Of a DNA stretch of 64,000 bases, positions 38,261 to 46,718 are shown piece by piece (the first letter of the stretch is position 1; each line of letters opens with the position of its first letter). Location: NCBI RefSeq assembly GCF_009932475.1, contig NZ_BJOV01000005.1, positions 1,984,001 through 2,048,000 on the forward strand, read 5' to 3'. This DNA is from Gordonia spumicola (GTDB lineage Bacteria > Actinomycetota > Actinomycetes > Mycobacteriales > Mycobacteriaceae). A program made the translations under genes and the position numbers. The notes under the pieces were generated by a model, which was given only the letters and a program-made list of their open reading frames with translations, was not told the origin of the DNA and ran no database searches.

Positions 38261-39310
38261 CTAGATTCCCCGCTCGTCGTCCACCATCGCCGTCAGGATC
38301 CGACGCGCGCGAACAGCAGCCCGGTCCGCCTTGACGTTGACGTAACGTCGTGAGGCCGGGTCTTCGTCGAGGCACCGCTGCACGGTCTCGAGGACGGCGG
38401 CGTCCCGGTCTGCCATCGCGTGGAAGACCTCGATCAACTGCTCGCCGATGTCGGGTGAGACCGAAGCGCCCCGCCACGAGATCTGCAAGAAGACATGGGT
38501 GACGCCGGAAGACTGGGGTGTGAAACCGTGAGTCCGCACGAGCTCCAGCTCCGGACCGGTCGCGCCGATGATGGTGTACGTCTGCTTGTGCAGACCCGGC
38601 GTCACGAACGTGCCCGTCTCCGTCCGGCCGAAGGACGCGGACACGGCGGCGTTGTCCAGCCCGGTGACCTCGGCTTCCCACGGAGCCAGCGGAGCCTCGG
38701 GCAGTTCTCGCCGGTAGGAGACCGAGACCTCGGAGACCTCGACGTCCTCCAGTGGCGGCAGCGCCTCGATGCCGGGCGGCACCATCTCCGGGTGCATCGC
38801 GAGGACGTTGGAGAGGTCGAGATAGTGCTCGTGCAGCACTTGCAGGTTGGCGGCCACCTCGCGCCGGTCCCCGACGCTCGTCCAGCCGTCGCGGTGCAGC
38901 CACGGTGTCGCAGGCGGTGGCCGCAGCCGTTCGCCGCCGGGCGTCCCCGCCCAGATCCAGACGAAGGGTCCGCGCTCGACAACCGGGAAGGCCCGCACCC
39001 GCACGTTCGCGGGCGGGTTGTCCTGGGACGGCACACTCACCCAACGGCCGGTCGCGTCGTATGTGCAGCCGTGGTACCCGCACACGATGTAGTCGTCCTC
39101 GCGGTGTCCCTCCGACAGCGGGTAGGGCCGATGCGCGCAGCGGTCCTCCAGCGCGGCAACGGTGCCGTCGGACAGGCGGAACAGCACGACCGAGGTGTCG
39201 AGGACGCGCCGCGCAGTGAATCCGTATCCGACTTCGGCGACGGTGGCGACGAACTACCAGCAGTCCCTCGGATAGTCAACGGCGGGATGATTCCGAGCGA
39301 CGTCGTTCAT
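38261..39310 (-). pseudogene. Rieske aromatic-ring oxygenase (VanA-like), in-frame TAG at codon 19
   Basis: Start ATG 39310 overlaps the stop of the P450-reductase gene (ATGA). It reads MNDVARNHPAVDYPRDCW then TAG (39254-39256) and continues in frame FVATVAEVGYGFTARRVLDT. The rest contains the Rieske site CAHRPYPLSEGHREDDYIVC with GYHG, and a mononuclear-iron region including NLQVLHEHYLDLSNVLAMHP. Relatives of the VanA/phthalate type usually have a Tyr at the stop position, so a TAC or TAT to TAG change is the likely cause. The downstream frame could restart only at a GTG at 39189, which would lose the N-terminal strand. It is either a nonsense mutation or a sequence error. Confidence 0.85.
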
Positions 39311-41727
39311 ACGTCCAGCACCAGCTTCTTCGACAGGGAACGGGAGACGCAGAGCATGATCGTGTCACCACGTTCCTTCTCCGCCTTGGACAGGATCGAG
39401 TCACGGTGCTCGGGCGTGCCCTCGAGCACGTCGGCCTCACAGGTGCCGCAGATGCCTTCCATGCAGGATCCGAGGACGTCGACGCCGGCCTTCTCGACCG
39501 CGTCGAAGATCGTGGTGCCTTCCGGAACCGTCACGCTCACGCCCGAACGCGAGCACACGACCTCGAACGAGTCGAGCGCATCCTCGGACGCCGCGACCTC
39601 CTTGGCCGCGAAGCGCTCTATGTGCAGGCTGCCGTCAGGCCACGGCGCGCACGCCTCCTCCACTGCGTCGAGGAAGGCGCTGGGACCGCAACAGTAGACC
39701 GCCGTGTCCGGCGTGGGCGTTCCGAGCGTCGCCGCCAGATCGATCCGACCGTTCTCGCTGCTCGGCCAGATCGTGACGCGCTCGGCGTCCGTGAACTGGT
39801 CCAGGAACGCCATCGACTCGCGCGAGCGGCCGCAGTAGAGCAGGCTCCACGTCGCCCCGCGTGCCCGGGCCGCCTCGATCATCGGGAGGATCGGCGTGAT
39901 CCCGATGCCGCCCGCGACGAATTGGTAGTTCGCGGAGGCGACCAGAGGGAAATGATTGCGCGGGCCACGCACGCGGACGGTCGCACCCCCCGTCAGCTTC
40001 TCGTGGACGTACGCCGAGCCGCCCCGGCTGTCCGGATCGCGGAGGACGCCGATCTTCCACGACGACTCGTCCGAGGCGCTGCCGCACAGCGAGTACTGGC
40101 GCGTCAGCGACGGCTCCAGGAGGAGGTCGATGTGGGCCCCGGCGGTCCACGGAGGAAGCGGTGCACCCGTCGGGTCGCTGAGGGTCAGCTCGACGACCCC
40201 GTCCGCCACCTCGCGCCGGCCCGCCACCTGGACGTCGATCTCCGTCTCGGTGGTGGTGGTCACCTCGCGGGAACGACGAATCGGTTGACGAGCGGGAGTC
40301 CGTGCCGCGGCTGGCCGCAGAGTCCGTTGGTCGCGGGGGCGAGGCTTCTGCCCGATCGGCGTCAACGTGACCATCATCTTCGTGTAGCCGCGGACGAAGT
40401 TCGACTGGAGGTATTCCGGCTCCTCCACCACTTCGATGTCCTCGAACCGCGTGAGCAGTTCCTCCCAGAGGATCCTCAGCTGCATCTCGGCCACACGACT
40501 GCCCATGCAGCGGTGGACGCCGATGCCGAACGAGAGATGGTGGCGGGCGTTGTGCCTGTCGATGATCAGGTCGTCCGGATTCTCGAAGGTGCGCTCGTCC
40601 CGGTTCGCCGAGGCGTACCACATGACGACCTTGTCGCCCTTGCGAATGAACTGACCGCCCAGGACGGTGTCCTTCTTCGCGACGCGCCGCATGTAGGCCA
40701 ACGGTGTCTGCCAGCGGATGTTCTCGTTGACGAACTTCGGGATCAGACTGTGATCGGCCTTGAGGCGATCGAATTGGTCGGGGAACAGGTTGAGGGCGTA
40801 CACGCCGCCCGACATCGAGTTGCGGGTGGTGTCGTTGCCACCCACGACGAGCAGGATCAGGTTGCCGAGGAACTCCATCGGCCTGTTGATCAGGTCCTTG
40901 GTGTCCTCCGACATCTGCATCAGAGTGATCAAGTCGTATCCCGGCTTCTCACCGGCCTTGAGGCGTGCCGCCTTGTCGTGCCACAGGTCGCTGAAGCTCT
41001 TCGCCATCTCGGCGACGCCTTTGTACAGCTCGTCCATGTCGACGTCGCCGCCGGTGGCCGACGCGCTGGCGCCGGCCAACTCCGTCCAATGCACGAGCTT
41101 GCGCCGTTCCTCGTAGGGGAAGTCGAGGAGGGTGGCGAGCATGCGGGACGTCAACTCGATGCTGACCTTGTCCACCCAGTCGAAGGGTTCATTGACAGGC
41201 AGGTCGTCGAGGACTTCCTGGACGCGCGACCGGATCAGGCCCTGCATCTCCTCGAGATTCTGCGGCGCCACGACTCCCTGAACCGCTGCTCGCTGCTGGT
41301 CATGCCGTGGCGGGTCCATCGCGATGAACATCTCGATGTCCAGACCGTCCGGCGGTACGCCGATGACGATCTGCGGCTCGGCCGAGTAAGTCTCGAAGTC
41401 ACGGTCCACCGTGACGATGTCGTCGTATCGCGTGACCGACCAGTACGGCCCGAACTCGCTCGACGCCCGGAAATGAACCGGGGCCTCGTTGCGCAGGCGC
41501 TCGAAGTACGGGAGCCACTGACCTTGCCGCCACATGAACGGGTTGCTCATGTCGATCTCGGTCAGCGTCACCGCGTCGACGTCGGGGATCTCCTCCTCGA
41601 CGAACTTCGGCTGCCGGTCGCCCAGCGCGAACGTCTTCGCCTTCTGGAATGCGTGGAGGCCCTGGACTTGCCGCTCCATCGGAATGGTTGCCTGGGCCTT
41701 GTTGACGACCCGCTCGAGAAAGCTCAT
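39307..41727 (-). CDS. Fused cytochrome P450 (CYP153-like) - phthalate dioxygenase-type reductase
   Basis: One 806-residue frame. Residues about 1-455 form a P450 of CYP153 type: ENIR, LLVVGGNDTTRN (I helix) and FGIGVHRCMG (heme Cys about 406). They also include long CYP153-like stretches such as GPYWSVTRYDDI and GGNDTTRNSMSGG. An Arg/Pro/Ala-rich linker (about 456-487) leads to a VanB-like reductase with RQYSLCG for FMN (about 544), GGIGITPILPM for NAD (about 606), and CMEGICGTC (about 754) for [2Fe-2S]. Such a reductase normally serves a Rieske oxygenase, and one is encoded immediately downstream. CYP153 enzymes hydroxylate alkanes or terminal methyls. It would be self-sufficient. The linker is odd: in another frame a TGA overlaps a GTG at 40263, so it may derive from two genes. 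Confidence 0.88.
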   Translation of the reverse strand: MSFLERVVNKAQATIPMERQVQGLHAFQKAKTFALGDRQPKFVEEEIPDVDAVTLTEIDMSNPFMWRQGQWLPYFERLRNEAPVHFRASSEFGPYWSVTRYDDIVTVDRDFETYSAEPQIVIGVPPDGLDIEMFIAMDPPRHDQQRAAVQGVVAPQNLEEMQGLIRSRVQEVLDDLPVNEPFDWVDKVSIELTSRMLATLLDFPYEERRKLVHWTELAGASASATGGDVDMDELYKGVAEMAKSFSDLWHDKAARLKAGEKPGYDLITLMQMSEDTKDLINRPMEFLGNLILLVVGGNDTTRNSMSGGVYALNLFPDQFDRLKADHSLIPKFVNENIRWQTPLAYMRRVAKKDTVLGGQFIRKGDKVVMWYASANRDERTFENPDDLIIDRHNARHHLSFGIGVHRCMGSRVAEMQLRILWEELLTRFEDIEVVEEPEYLQSNFVRGYTKMMVTLTPIGQKPRPRDQRTLRPAAARTPARQPIRRSREVTTTTETEIDVQVAGRREVADGVVELTLSDPTGAPLPPWTAGAHIDLLLEPSLTRQYSLCGSASDESSWKIGVLRDPDSRGGSAYVHEKLTGGATVRVRGPRNHFPLVASANYQFVAGGIGITPILPMIEAARARGATWSLLYCGRSRESMAFLDQFTDAERVTIWPSSENGRIDLAATLGTPTPDTAVYCCGPSAFLDAVEEACAPWPDGSLHIERFAAKEVAASEDALDSFEVVCSRSGVSVTVPEGTTIFDAVEKAGVDVLGSCMEGICGTCEADVLEGTPEHRDSILSKAEKERGDTIMLCVSRSLSKKLVLDV

Positions 41728-41910
41728 CCAACCGCCTTGCGAACGAAGAATGTGGACGTGTCCAAACTATGCCGTCCATCACATCGCGCGGCTGAATTCT
41801 CGCTTTTCGATCGGCCACCGGCCGTTTGGTCTGATTCGGATCATCACAGGTGTCCGCGTGAGGACCACCCGGTGACTTCGACGCTACCGACAGGGTCCGA
41901 CAGAACAGCC

Positions 41911-41938
41911 GGCCCATTCCTCATGCGAGGAATGGGCC
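41911..41938. terminator. nrdE terminator hairpin
   Basis: GGCCCATTCCTC pairs with GAGGAATGGGCC perfectly across a 4-nt loop ATGC, downstream of the nrdE stop at 41965 (minus strand). Confidence 0.8.
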
Positions 41939-41964
41939 GACCGAGTACTAACTGAAACTGCAGG

Positions 41965-44193
41965 TCACAGCATGCAACTGACGCAGCCTTCCACCTCGGT
42001 ACCCTCGAGCGCCATCTGGCGGAGGCGGATGTAGTAGAGCGTCTTGATGCCCTTGCGCCACGCGTAGATCTGCGCCTTGTTGACGTCGCGGGTGGTGGCG
42101 GTGTCCTTGAAGAACAGGGTCAGGCTCAGGCCCTGGTCGACGTGCTGGGTGGCGGCCGCGTAGGTGTCGATGATCTTCTCGTACCCGATCTCGTACGCGT
42201 CCTGGTAGTACTCCAGATTGTCGTTGGTGAGGTACGGCGCCGGGTAGTAGACGCGGCCGATCTTGCCTTCCTTGCGGATCTCGATCTTCGACGCCACCGG
42301 GTGGATCGAGCTCGTCGAGTGGTTGATGTAGCTGATCGACCCGGTCGGCGGGACGGCCTGCAGGTTCTGGTTGTAGATGCCGTCGCGCTGGACGGCGGCC
42401 TTCAGCTCACGCCAGTCGTCCTGCGTCGGGATCGCGATGCCCGACGTCTCGAACAGACTGCCGTCCGGGGTGCCCGCGTTGGCGAACAGGTCGCGCACCT
42501 TCTGGGTGGCGGGCTCCCACACCTGATCGGTGTACTTGTCGAAGAACTCACCGGACGCGTACGTGCTGTCCTCGAACCCGGCGAACGGGCGTCCCTTCTC
42601 CTTCGCGAGCTTGTTGGACGCGCGGAGAGCATGGAACAGCACCGTGTAGAAGTACATGTTCGTGAAGTCGATGCCCTCCTCGCTGCCGTAGAAGATCCGC
42701 TCGCGGGCGAGGTAGCCGTGCAAGTTCATCTGGCCGAGGCCGATCGCGTGGCCCTCGTCGTTGGCTCGCTTGATCGACGGAACCGAGTCGATGGCGGTCT
42801 GGTCGGCGACAGCCGTCAGCCCGCGGATCGCGGTCTCGATGGTCTGCCCGATGTCCGGCGAGTCCATCGTCTTGGCGATGTTGAGCGACCCCAGGTTGCA
42901 GGAGATGTCCTTGCCGACGTGCGAGTACGAGAGGTCGTCGTTGAACGTCGACGGCGTCGACACCTGCAGGATCTCCGAGCACAGGTTCGAGTGAGTGATC
43001 TTTCCTGCGACCGGGTTGGCCCGGTTCACCGTGTCCTCGAACATGATGTACGGGTAGCCCGACTCGAACTGCAGCTCGGCGAGCGTCTGGAAGAACTCGC
43101 GGGCCTTGATCTTGGTCTTGCGGATCCGCTTGTCCTCGACCATCTCGTGGTACTTCTCGGACACGTTGACGTCGGCGAACGGCACCCCGTAGATGCGTTC
43201 GACGTCGTACGGGCTGAACAGGTACATGTCGTCGTTGTTCTTGGCGAGCTGGAAGGTGATGTCGGGGATCACCACGCCGAGCGACAGGGTCTTGATGCGG
43301 ATCTTCTCGTCCGCGTTCTCCCGCTTGGTGTCGAGGAACCGGTAGATGTCCGGGTGGTGCGCATGCAGGTACACCGCGCCCGCGCCCTGACGTGCGCCGA
43401 GCTGGTTGGCGTAGCTGAACGAGTCCTCGAGCAGCTTCATGATCGGGATGACGCCCGAGCTCTGATTCTCGATCTGCTTGATCGGCGCGCCGTGCTCGCG
43501 GACGTTCGACAGCAGCAGGGCGACGCCGCCGCCGCGCTTGGACAGCTGCAGCGCCGAGTTGATCGACCGGCCGATCGACTCCATGTTGTCCTCGATGCGC
43601 AGCAGGAAGCACGAGACGGGTTCGCCGCGCTGCTTCTTGCCCGAGTTGAGGAACGTCGGGGTGGCCGGCTGGAACCGGCCGTCCATGATCTCGTCGACGA
43701 GGCCGCGGGCGAGAGAAGTGTCGCCCGCGGCGAGGGTCAGCGCGACCATGCAGACGCGGTCCTCGAAACGCTCCAGGTAGCGCTTGCCGTCGAACGTCTT
43801 GAGCGTGTAGCTCGTGTAGTACTTGAACGCCCCGAGGAACGTCGGGAAGCGGAACTTCTTGCTGTAGGCGTGGCCGAACAGCAACTTCACGAACTCGCGG
43901 TCGTACGCGTCGAGCACCTCGGGCTCGTAGTAGTTCTCCTTGACCAGGTAGTCGAGCTTCTCGTCGAGGTCGTGGAAGAACACCGTGTTCTGGTTGACGT
44001 GCTGCAGGAAGTACTGCCGCGCGGCCTCGCGATCCTTGTCGAACTGAATCTTGCCGTCGGCGTCGTACAGGTTGAGCATCGCGTTGAGCGCGTGGAAGTC
44101 CAACTCGCCCGGCTCGTGGCCGGACGGGCTGGCATGCACCCCCGACACACTTGCCGAGACGGTCGAATCGGTGGCGGTGGCGGTGGGTGACAC
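41965..44193 (-). CDS. nrdE: Class Ib ribonucleotide reductase alpha subunit
   Basis: The 742-residue NrdE has [20 protein letters not shown] with active-site Cys, [29 protein letters not shown], and the glycyl-tyrosyl region near ITHSNLCS. The C terminus ends [11 protein letters not shown], the redox-active C-x-x-C pair that is reduced by NrdH. It makes deoxynucleotides together with NrdF (30875-31876). The N terminus carries a Ser/Thr/Ala-rich extension of about 25 residues before the conserved start. It is the third gene of nrdH-nrdI-nrdE. Confidence 0.97.
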   Translation of the reverse strand: MSPTATATDSTVSASVSGVHASPSGHEPGELDFHALNAMLNLYDADGKIQFDKDREAARQYFLQHVNQNTVFFHDLDEKLDYLVKENYYEPEVLDAYDREFVKLLFGHAYSKKFRFPTFLGAFKYYTSYTLKTFDGKRYLERFEDRVCMVALTLAAGDTSLARGLVDEIMDGRFQPATPTFLNSGKKQRGEPVSCFLLRIEDNMESIGRSINSALQLSKRGGGVALLLSNVREHGAPIKQIENQSSGVIPIMKLLEDSFSYANQLGARQGAGAVYLHAHHPDIYRFLDTKRENADEKIRIKTLSLGVVIPDITFQLAKNNDDMYLFSPYDVERIYGVPFADVNVSEKYHEMVEDKRIRKTKIKAREFFQTLAELQFESGYPYIMFEDTVNRANPVAGKITHSNLCSEILQVSTPSTFNDDLSYSHVGKDISCNLGSLNIAKTMDSPDIGQTIETAIRGLTAVADQTAIDSVPSIKRANDEGHAIGLGQMNLHGYLARERIFYGSEEGIDFTNMYFYTVLFHALRASNKLAKEKGRPFAGFEDSTYASGEFFDKYTDQVWEPATQKVRDLFANAGTPDGSLFETSGIAIPTQDDWRELKAAVQRDGIYNQNLQAVPPTGSISYINHSTSSIHPVASKIEIRKEGKIGRVYYPAPYLTNDNLEYYQDAYEIGYEKIIDTYAAATQHVDQGLSLTLFFKDTATTRDVNKAQIYAWRKGIKTLYYIRLRQMALEGTEVEGCVSCML

Positions 44194-44209
44194 TTTTCTA
44201 GCTCCTGGT

Positions 44210-44692
44210 TCAGTGCGCGTGCGCGTAGTGTGCTCTGGCGAACTCGGACAGGCCGACCCGGCAGGCGGAAACGTCCTCGACGGTTCCCATCAACTCGAAG
44301 CGATACAGGTACGGGACCTTGCATTTGGCTGCAACGATCTCGCCGGCCATGGCGAACTCCGCACCGAAGTTCGTGTTGCCCGCGGCGATCACTCCGCGAA
44401 TCAGTGAACGATTGTGTTCGACGTTGAGAAATCTGATGACTTGCTTGGGGACGTAGCCTCCGCCCGCGTGGGCGGTGACCTTCCCAGCCTGGCTGATCTT
44501 CCCTCCCCCGTAGGTCGGGAGGATCAGCACATACGGTTCGTGGACCCGGAACTCACCCGTACGGTCGAGGAGCGGGATCCGCTCCGACCGACCCCCGAGC
44601 TTCTCGACGAAGCGATGGGTGTTCTCCGAGACCGACGAGAAGTAGACGATCAGCGGCAGGTCCGCGCTCTCGCCGGCCCCGCCCGATGACAT
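44210..44692 (-). CDS. nrdI: NrdI flavodoxin-like activator of class Ib ribonucleotide reductase
   Basis: A 160-residue flavodoxin-fold protein: [20 protein letters not shown] holds the FMN phosphate loop, [16 protein letters not shown] and [20 protein letters not shown] hold the other FMN loops. NrdI supplies oxidant to load the manganese site of NrdF. ATG 44692 lies 10 nt after the nrdH stop, and its stop is 16 nt before nrdE. A longer upstream frame overlaps nrdH and is not coding. Confidence 0.95.
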   Translation of the reverse strand: MSSGGAGESADLPLIVYFSSVSENTHRFVEKLGGRSERIPLLDRTGEFRVHEPYVLILPTYGGGKISQAGKVTAHAGGGYVPKQVIRFLNVEHNRSLIRGVIAAGNTNFGAEFAMAGEIVAAKCKVPYLYRFELMGTVEDVSACRVGLSEFARAHYAHAH

Positions 44693-44702
44693 CGACTCGG
44701 AC

Positions 44703-44936
44703 TCAGGCCACGCGGGCGGCGAGCGCCCTGATGCGGTCCGGACGGAAACCCGACCAGTGCTCGTCACCGTCGACGACGACGGGTGCCTGAAGGTAACCGA
44801 GCGCCATGACGTAGTCGCGGGCCTCATCGTCCTGGCTGATGTCGACGACGTCGTACGACAGGCCGAGCTTGTCGAGCGCCTTGTAGGTGGCGTTGCACTG
44901 GACGCATGCCGGCTTGGTGTAGACGGTGATTGCCAT
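44703..44936 (-). CDS. nrdH: NrdH redoxin
   Basis: The 77-residue glutaredoxin-like protein starts [20 protein letters not shown], with the C-V-Q-C active site, and has [20 protein letters not shown], typical of NrdH. It reduces the C-terminal cysteines of NrdE and is itself reduced by thioredoxin reductase. ATG 44936 follows GAGGGGATCACACCG. It is the first gene of nrdHIE and lies about 130 nt downstream of a well-formed promoter carrying NrdR-like boxes. Confidence 0.96.
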   Translation of the reverse strand: MAITVYTKPACVQCNATYKALDKLGLSYDVVDISQDDEARDYVMALGYLQAPVVVDGDEHWSGFRPDRIRALAARVA

Positions 44937-45071
44937 CGGTGTGATCCCCTCATCTGGCGGCGTGCGCCGCTCCGTGCGACTGATTGAACGTTGTCGGTGT
45001 GCGGGAGGCCTTCCCTGCGAATGACGTCGATGTGATTCGATCGCCGTTTGTCCGCCCCCCGGACACTCCAA

Positions 45072-45119
45072 ACACTACACCTAGTGGGTAGCTTTTCAAC
45101 TGACCACAAGAAGTTGTGA
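45072..45119 (-). promoter_or_regulatory. nrdHIE promoter with tandem NrdR-like boxes
   Basis: On the minus strand, -10 TAGTGT (45072-45077) and -35 TTGAAA (45094-45099) are 16 bp apart. Box 1, ACACTACACCTAGTGG (45072-45087), covers the -10. Box 2, CCACAAGAAGTTGTGA (45104-45119), lies just upstream of the -35. Box centres are about 32 bp apart, three helical turns, as for known NrdR box pairs. This fits repression by NrdR-dATP. nrdR itself is not in the window. Confidence 0.78.
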
Positions 45120-45251
45120 ATAACATTCATGAAAGTCCCAGGTCGCGCACCACGCATCCACAAGCGCTCCGGCGTGTCCGGCACCGCTCGGCGTGTCGTG
45201 CACAGCGGTGTGCATCGACCGTCAACAGTTGTGGATGGACCCATGAGACGA

Positions 45252-45294
45252 GTGAACCCCATGGGTACGACAATGTCGTTCCCATGGGGTTCAC
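45252..45294. repeat. Near-perfect 43-bp dyad
   Basis: GTGAACCCCATGGG (45252-45265), then T, then ACGACA (45267-45272), A, TGTCGT (45274-45279), T, then CCCATGGGGTTCAC (45281-45294): 20 of 21 arm positions pair. It lies 55 nt downstream of the FMN reductase stop (minus strand) and 133 nt upstream of the NrdR box 2. It may be that gene's terminator or an operator. The rest of the 412-bp gap 44937-45348 shows nothing else recognisable. Confidence 0.8.
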
Positions 45295-45348
45295 GCATGT
45301 CTCGTCGGGATCGCCGGCGCGACACGTCAGTCGCGGTTCACGTCCGTG

Positions 45349-45906
45349 TCAGACGGAGACCGCGACCGAGCCTGCGAGCACGCGGACCGCGTCGGCGACT
45401 TGCTCGACGATCGCCTCGGTGCGTACGCCCGCCGCGTCGAGCTTGCCGGTGGCGACACCGATCTCGATGTCCTCGATTACCCGTCCACCCGCGATGCCGA
45501 CCGACTTGCGCGTGTCCTCACGCGACCACACGCCCCCGTACTGGCCGAGCGCGGCGCCGATCACACCGATCGGCTTGCCGACGAACGCGCCGGCTCCGTA
45601 GGGGCGCGAGAGCCAGTCGATGGCGTTCTTCAAGACCGCCGGGAGAGTGCCGTTGTACTCCGGCGTGACGAGCAGGACGGCGTCCGCGTCGACGACGGCC
45701 GCGCGCAGTTCGGCGACACCGGCCGGCAGCGTCTCGGGCGTGTCGACGTCCTCGTTGTAGAAGGCGATCCCGCCCAGACCGTCGACGATCGACGCCTGAA
45801 CGCCTTCGGGAAGGTTCTCGAGGGCGATTTCGGCAAGCTCGCGGTTAACCGAGGCGGCGCGAAGGCTGCCGACGAGCACTGCGATCTTCACTGCGTTGTC
45901 CGACAT
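45349..45906 (-). CDS. NADPH-dependent FMN reductase
   Basis: The 185-residue flavodoxin-like protein has VGSLRAASVNRELAEIALEN at the N terminus and TPEYNGTLPAVLKNAIDWLS with the FMN-binding PEYN motif. It is a quinone or FMN reductase of the family of M. tuberculosis Rv3054c, which also lies next to nrdH and a TetR gene. ATG 45906 is chosen because AGGAG lies 8 nt upstream; a GTG three codons earlier would have almost no spacing. Divergent from the TetR gene at 46068, which may regulate it. Confidence 0.87.
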   Translation of the reverse strand: MSDNAVKIAVLVGSLRAASVNRELAEIALENLPEGVQASIVDGLGGIAFYNEDVDTPETLPAGVAELRAAVVDADAVLLVTPEYNGTLPAVLKNAIDWLSRPYGAGAFVGKPIGVIGAALGQYGGVWSREDTRKSVGIAGGRVIEDIEIGVATGKLDAAGVRTEAIVEQVADAVRVLAGSVAVSV

Positions 45907-46054
45907 GTGATGCACTCCTGAGTGTTTTCGTATCCGACGACCGGTCTCGTCGCCCTGTCACGAGGGTAAACGGACCGCGGTCCGGAATGCTTCCCGCGGT
46001 GCCGGTGATCTCGGTCACCTGATGCCGACGGCCCAGGTGAGAGGCACGATCGGC

Positions 46055-46060
46055 TAGTCT
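46055..46060 (+). promoter_or_regulatory. -10 box of leaderless TetR promoter
   Basis: TAGTCT lies 7 nt upstream of ATG 46068, the spacing expected when transcription starts at the initiating codon. No ribosome site is visible, in accord with a leaderless mRNA. Confidence 0.6.
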
Positions 46061-46067
46061 GGCTTCC

Positions 46068-46712
46068 ATGACCTCCCCCGATGGACCGACCGTCGGCCTG
46101 CCCGTCGTCGGACTTCCCGTGGTCGGCGGTCCGACGATGTCGTCCGAACGCGCCGACGCCGCCCGCAACCGGCGGCTCCTGCTGGCCGCCGCACAGTCGC
46201 TGATCGACGATCAAGGCGCGGCCGCCGTCACGATGGACGCCGTCGCCAGGGCCGCCGGTGTCGGCAAGGGCACCGTCTTCCGCCGGTTCGGCAACCGCAC
46301 CGGGCTCATGCACGCACTGCTCGACCACTCCGAGTCGGATCTCCAGCAGGCGCTGTTGTCCGGGCCCGAGCCCCTCGGACCGGGCGCCCACCCGCTCGAC
46401 CGGCTGATCGCGTATGGCCGGGCCCGTCTCAAGATGACCGTCGATCACCTGGACATCCTCCTGGAGGCCGGGGCCGACGACCCCGACCGGCTGTCGCACC
46501 CGGTGTGGGCCATGTCGACGCAGCACGTCAAGATCCTGCTCCGCGAACTCGGCTTCACCGACCGTCTCGACGTCCTCGCCCACACCGTGCAGGCGCCCTT
46601 GGACGCGATCACTGTCCGACACCTGCTCGACGTCATCGGCTTGACCCGCCACGAGATCGCCGACGACTGGGAGCGGATCATCCGCACCCTCGTCGCCGGC
46701 GCACGGCACTGA
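46068..46712 (+). CDS. TetR-family transcriptional regulator
   Basis: The 214-residue protein has a TetR N-terminal helix-turn-helix: LLAAAQSLIDDQGAAAVTMD, AVARAAGVGKGTVFRRFGNR. The C-terminal ligand part has HLDILLEAGADDPDRLSHP and a final IADDWERIIRTLVA. It resembles Rv3055, which is likewise divergent from an FMN reductase gene, and so may repress that reductase in response to a small electrophile; this is by position. The N terminus contains a VGLPVVGLPVVGGP repeat before the domain. The gene converges on eccB with 6 nt between stops. Confidence 0.88.
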   Translation: MTSPDGPTVGLPVVGLPVVGGPTMSSERADAARNRRLLLAAAQSLIDDQGAAAVTMDAVARAAGVGKGTVFRRFGNRTGLMHALLDHSESDLQQALLSGPEPLGPGAHPLDRLIAYGRARLKMTVDHLDILLEAGADDPDRLSHPVWAMSTQHVKILLRELGFTDRLDVLAHTVQAPLDAITVRHLLDVIGLTRHEIADDWERIIRTLVAGARH

Positions 46713-46718
46713 GAGCGT

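Noticed and set aside
39406..41955. 849-residue plus-strand open frame opposite the P450 fusion
   Set aside because: It is an antisense shadow with Arg/Ala/Leu bias and no known domain; the minus-strand frame has full P450 and reductase motifs.
45116..45668. Two plus-strand open frames across the nrdH - FMN reductase gap
   Set aside because: They span the dyad and the antisense of the reductase and have no coding character or ribosome site.
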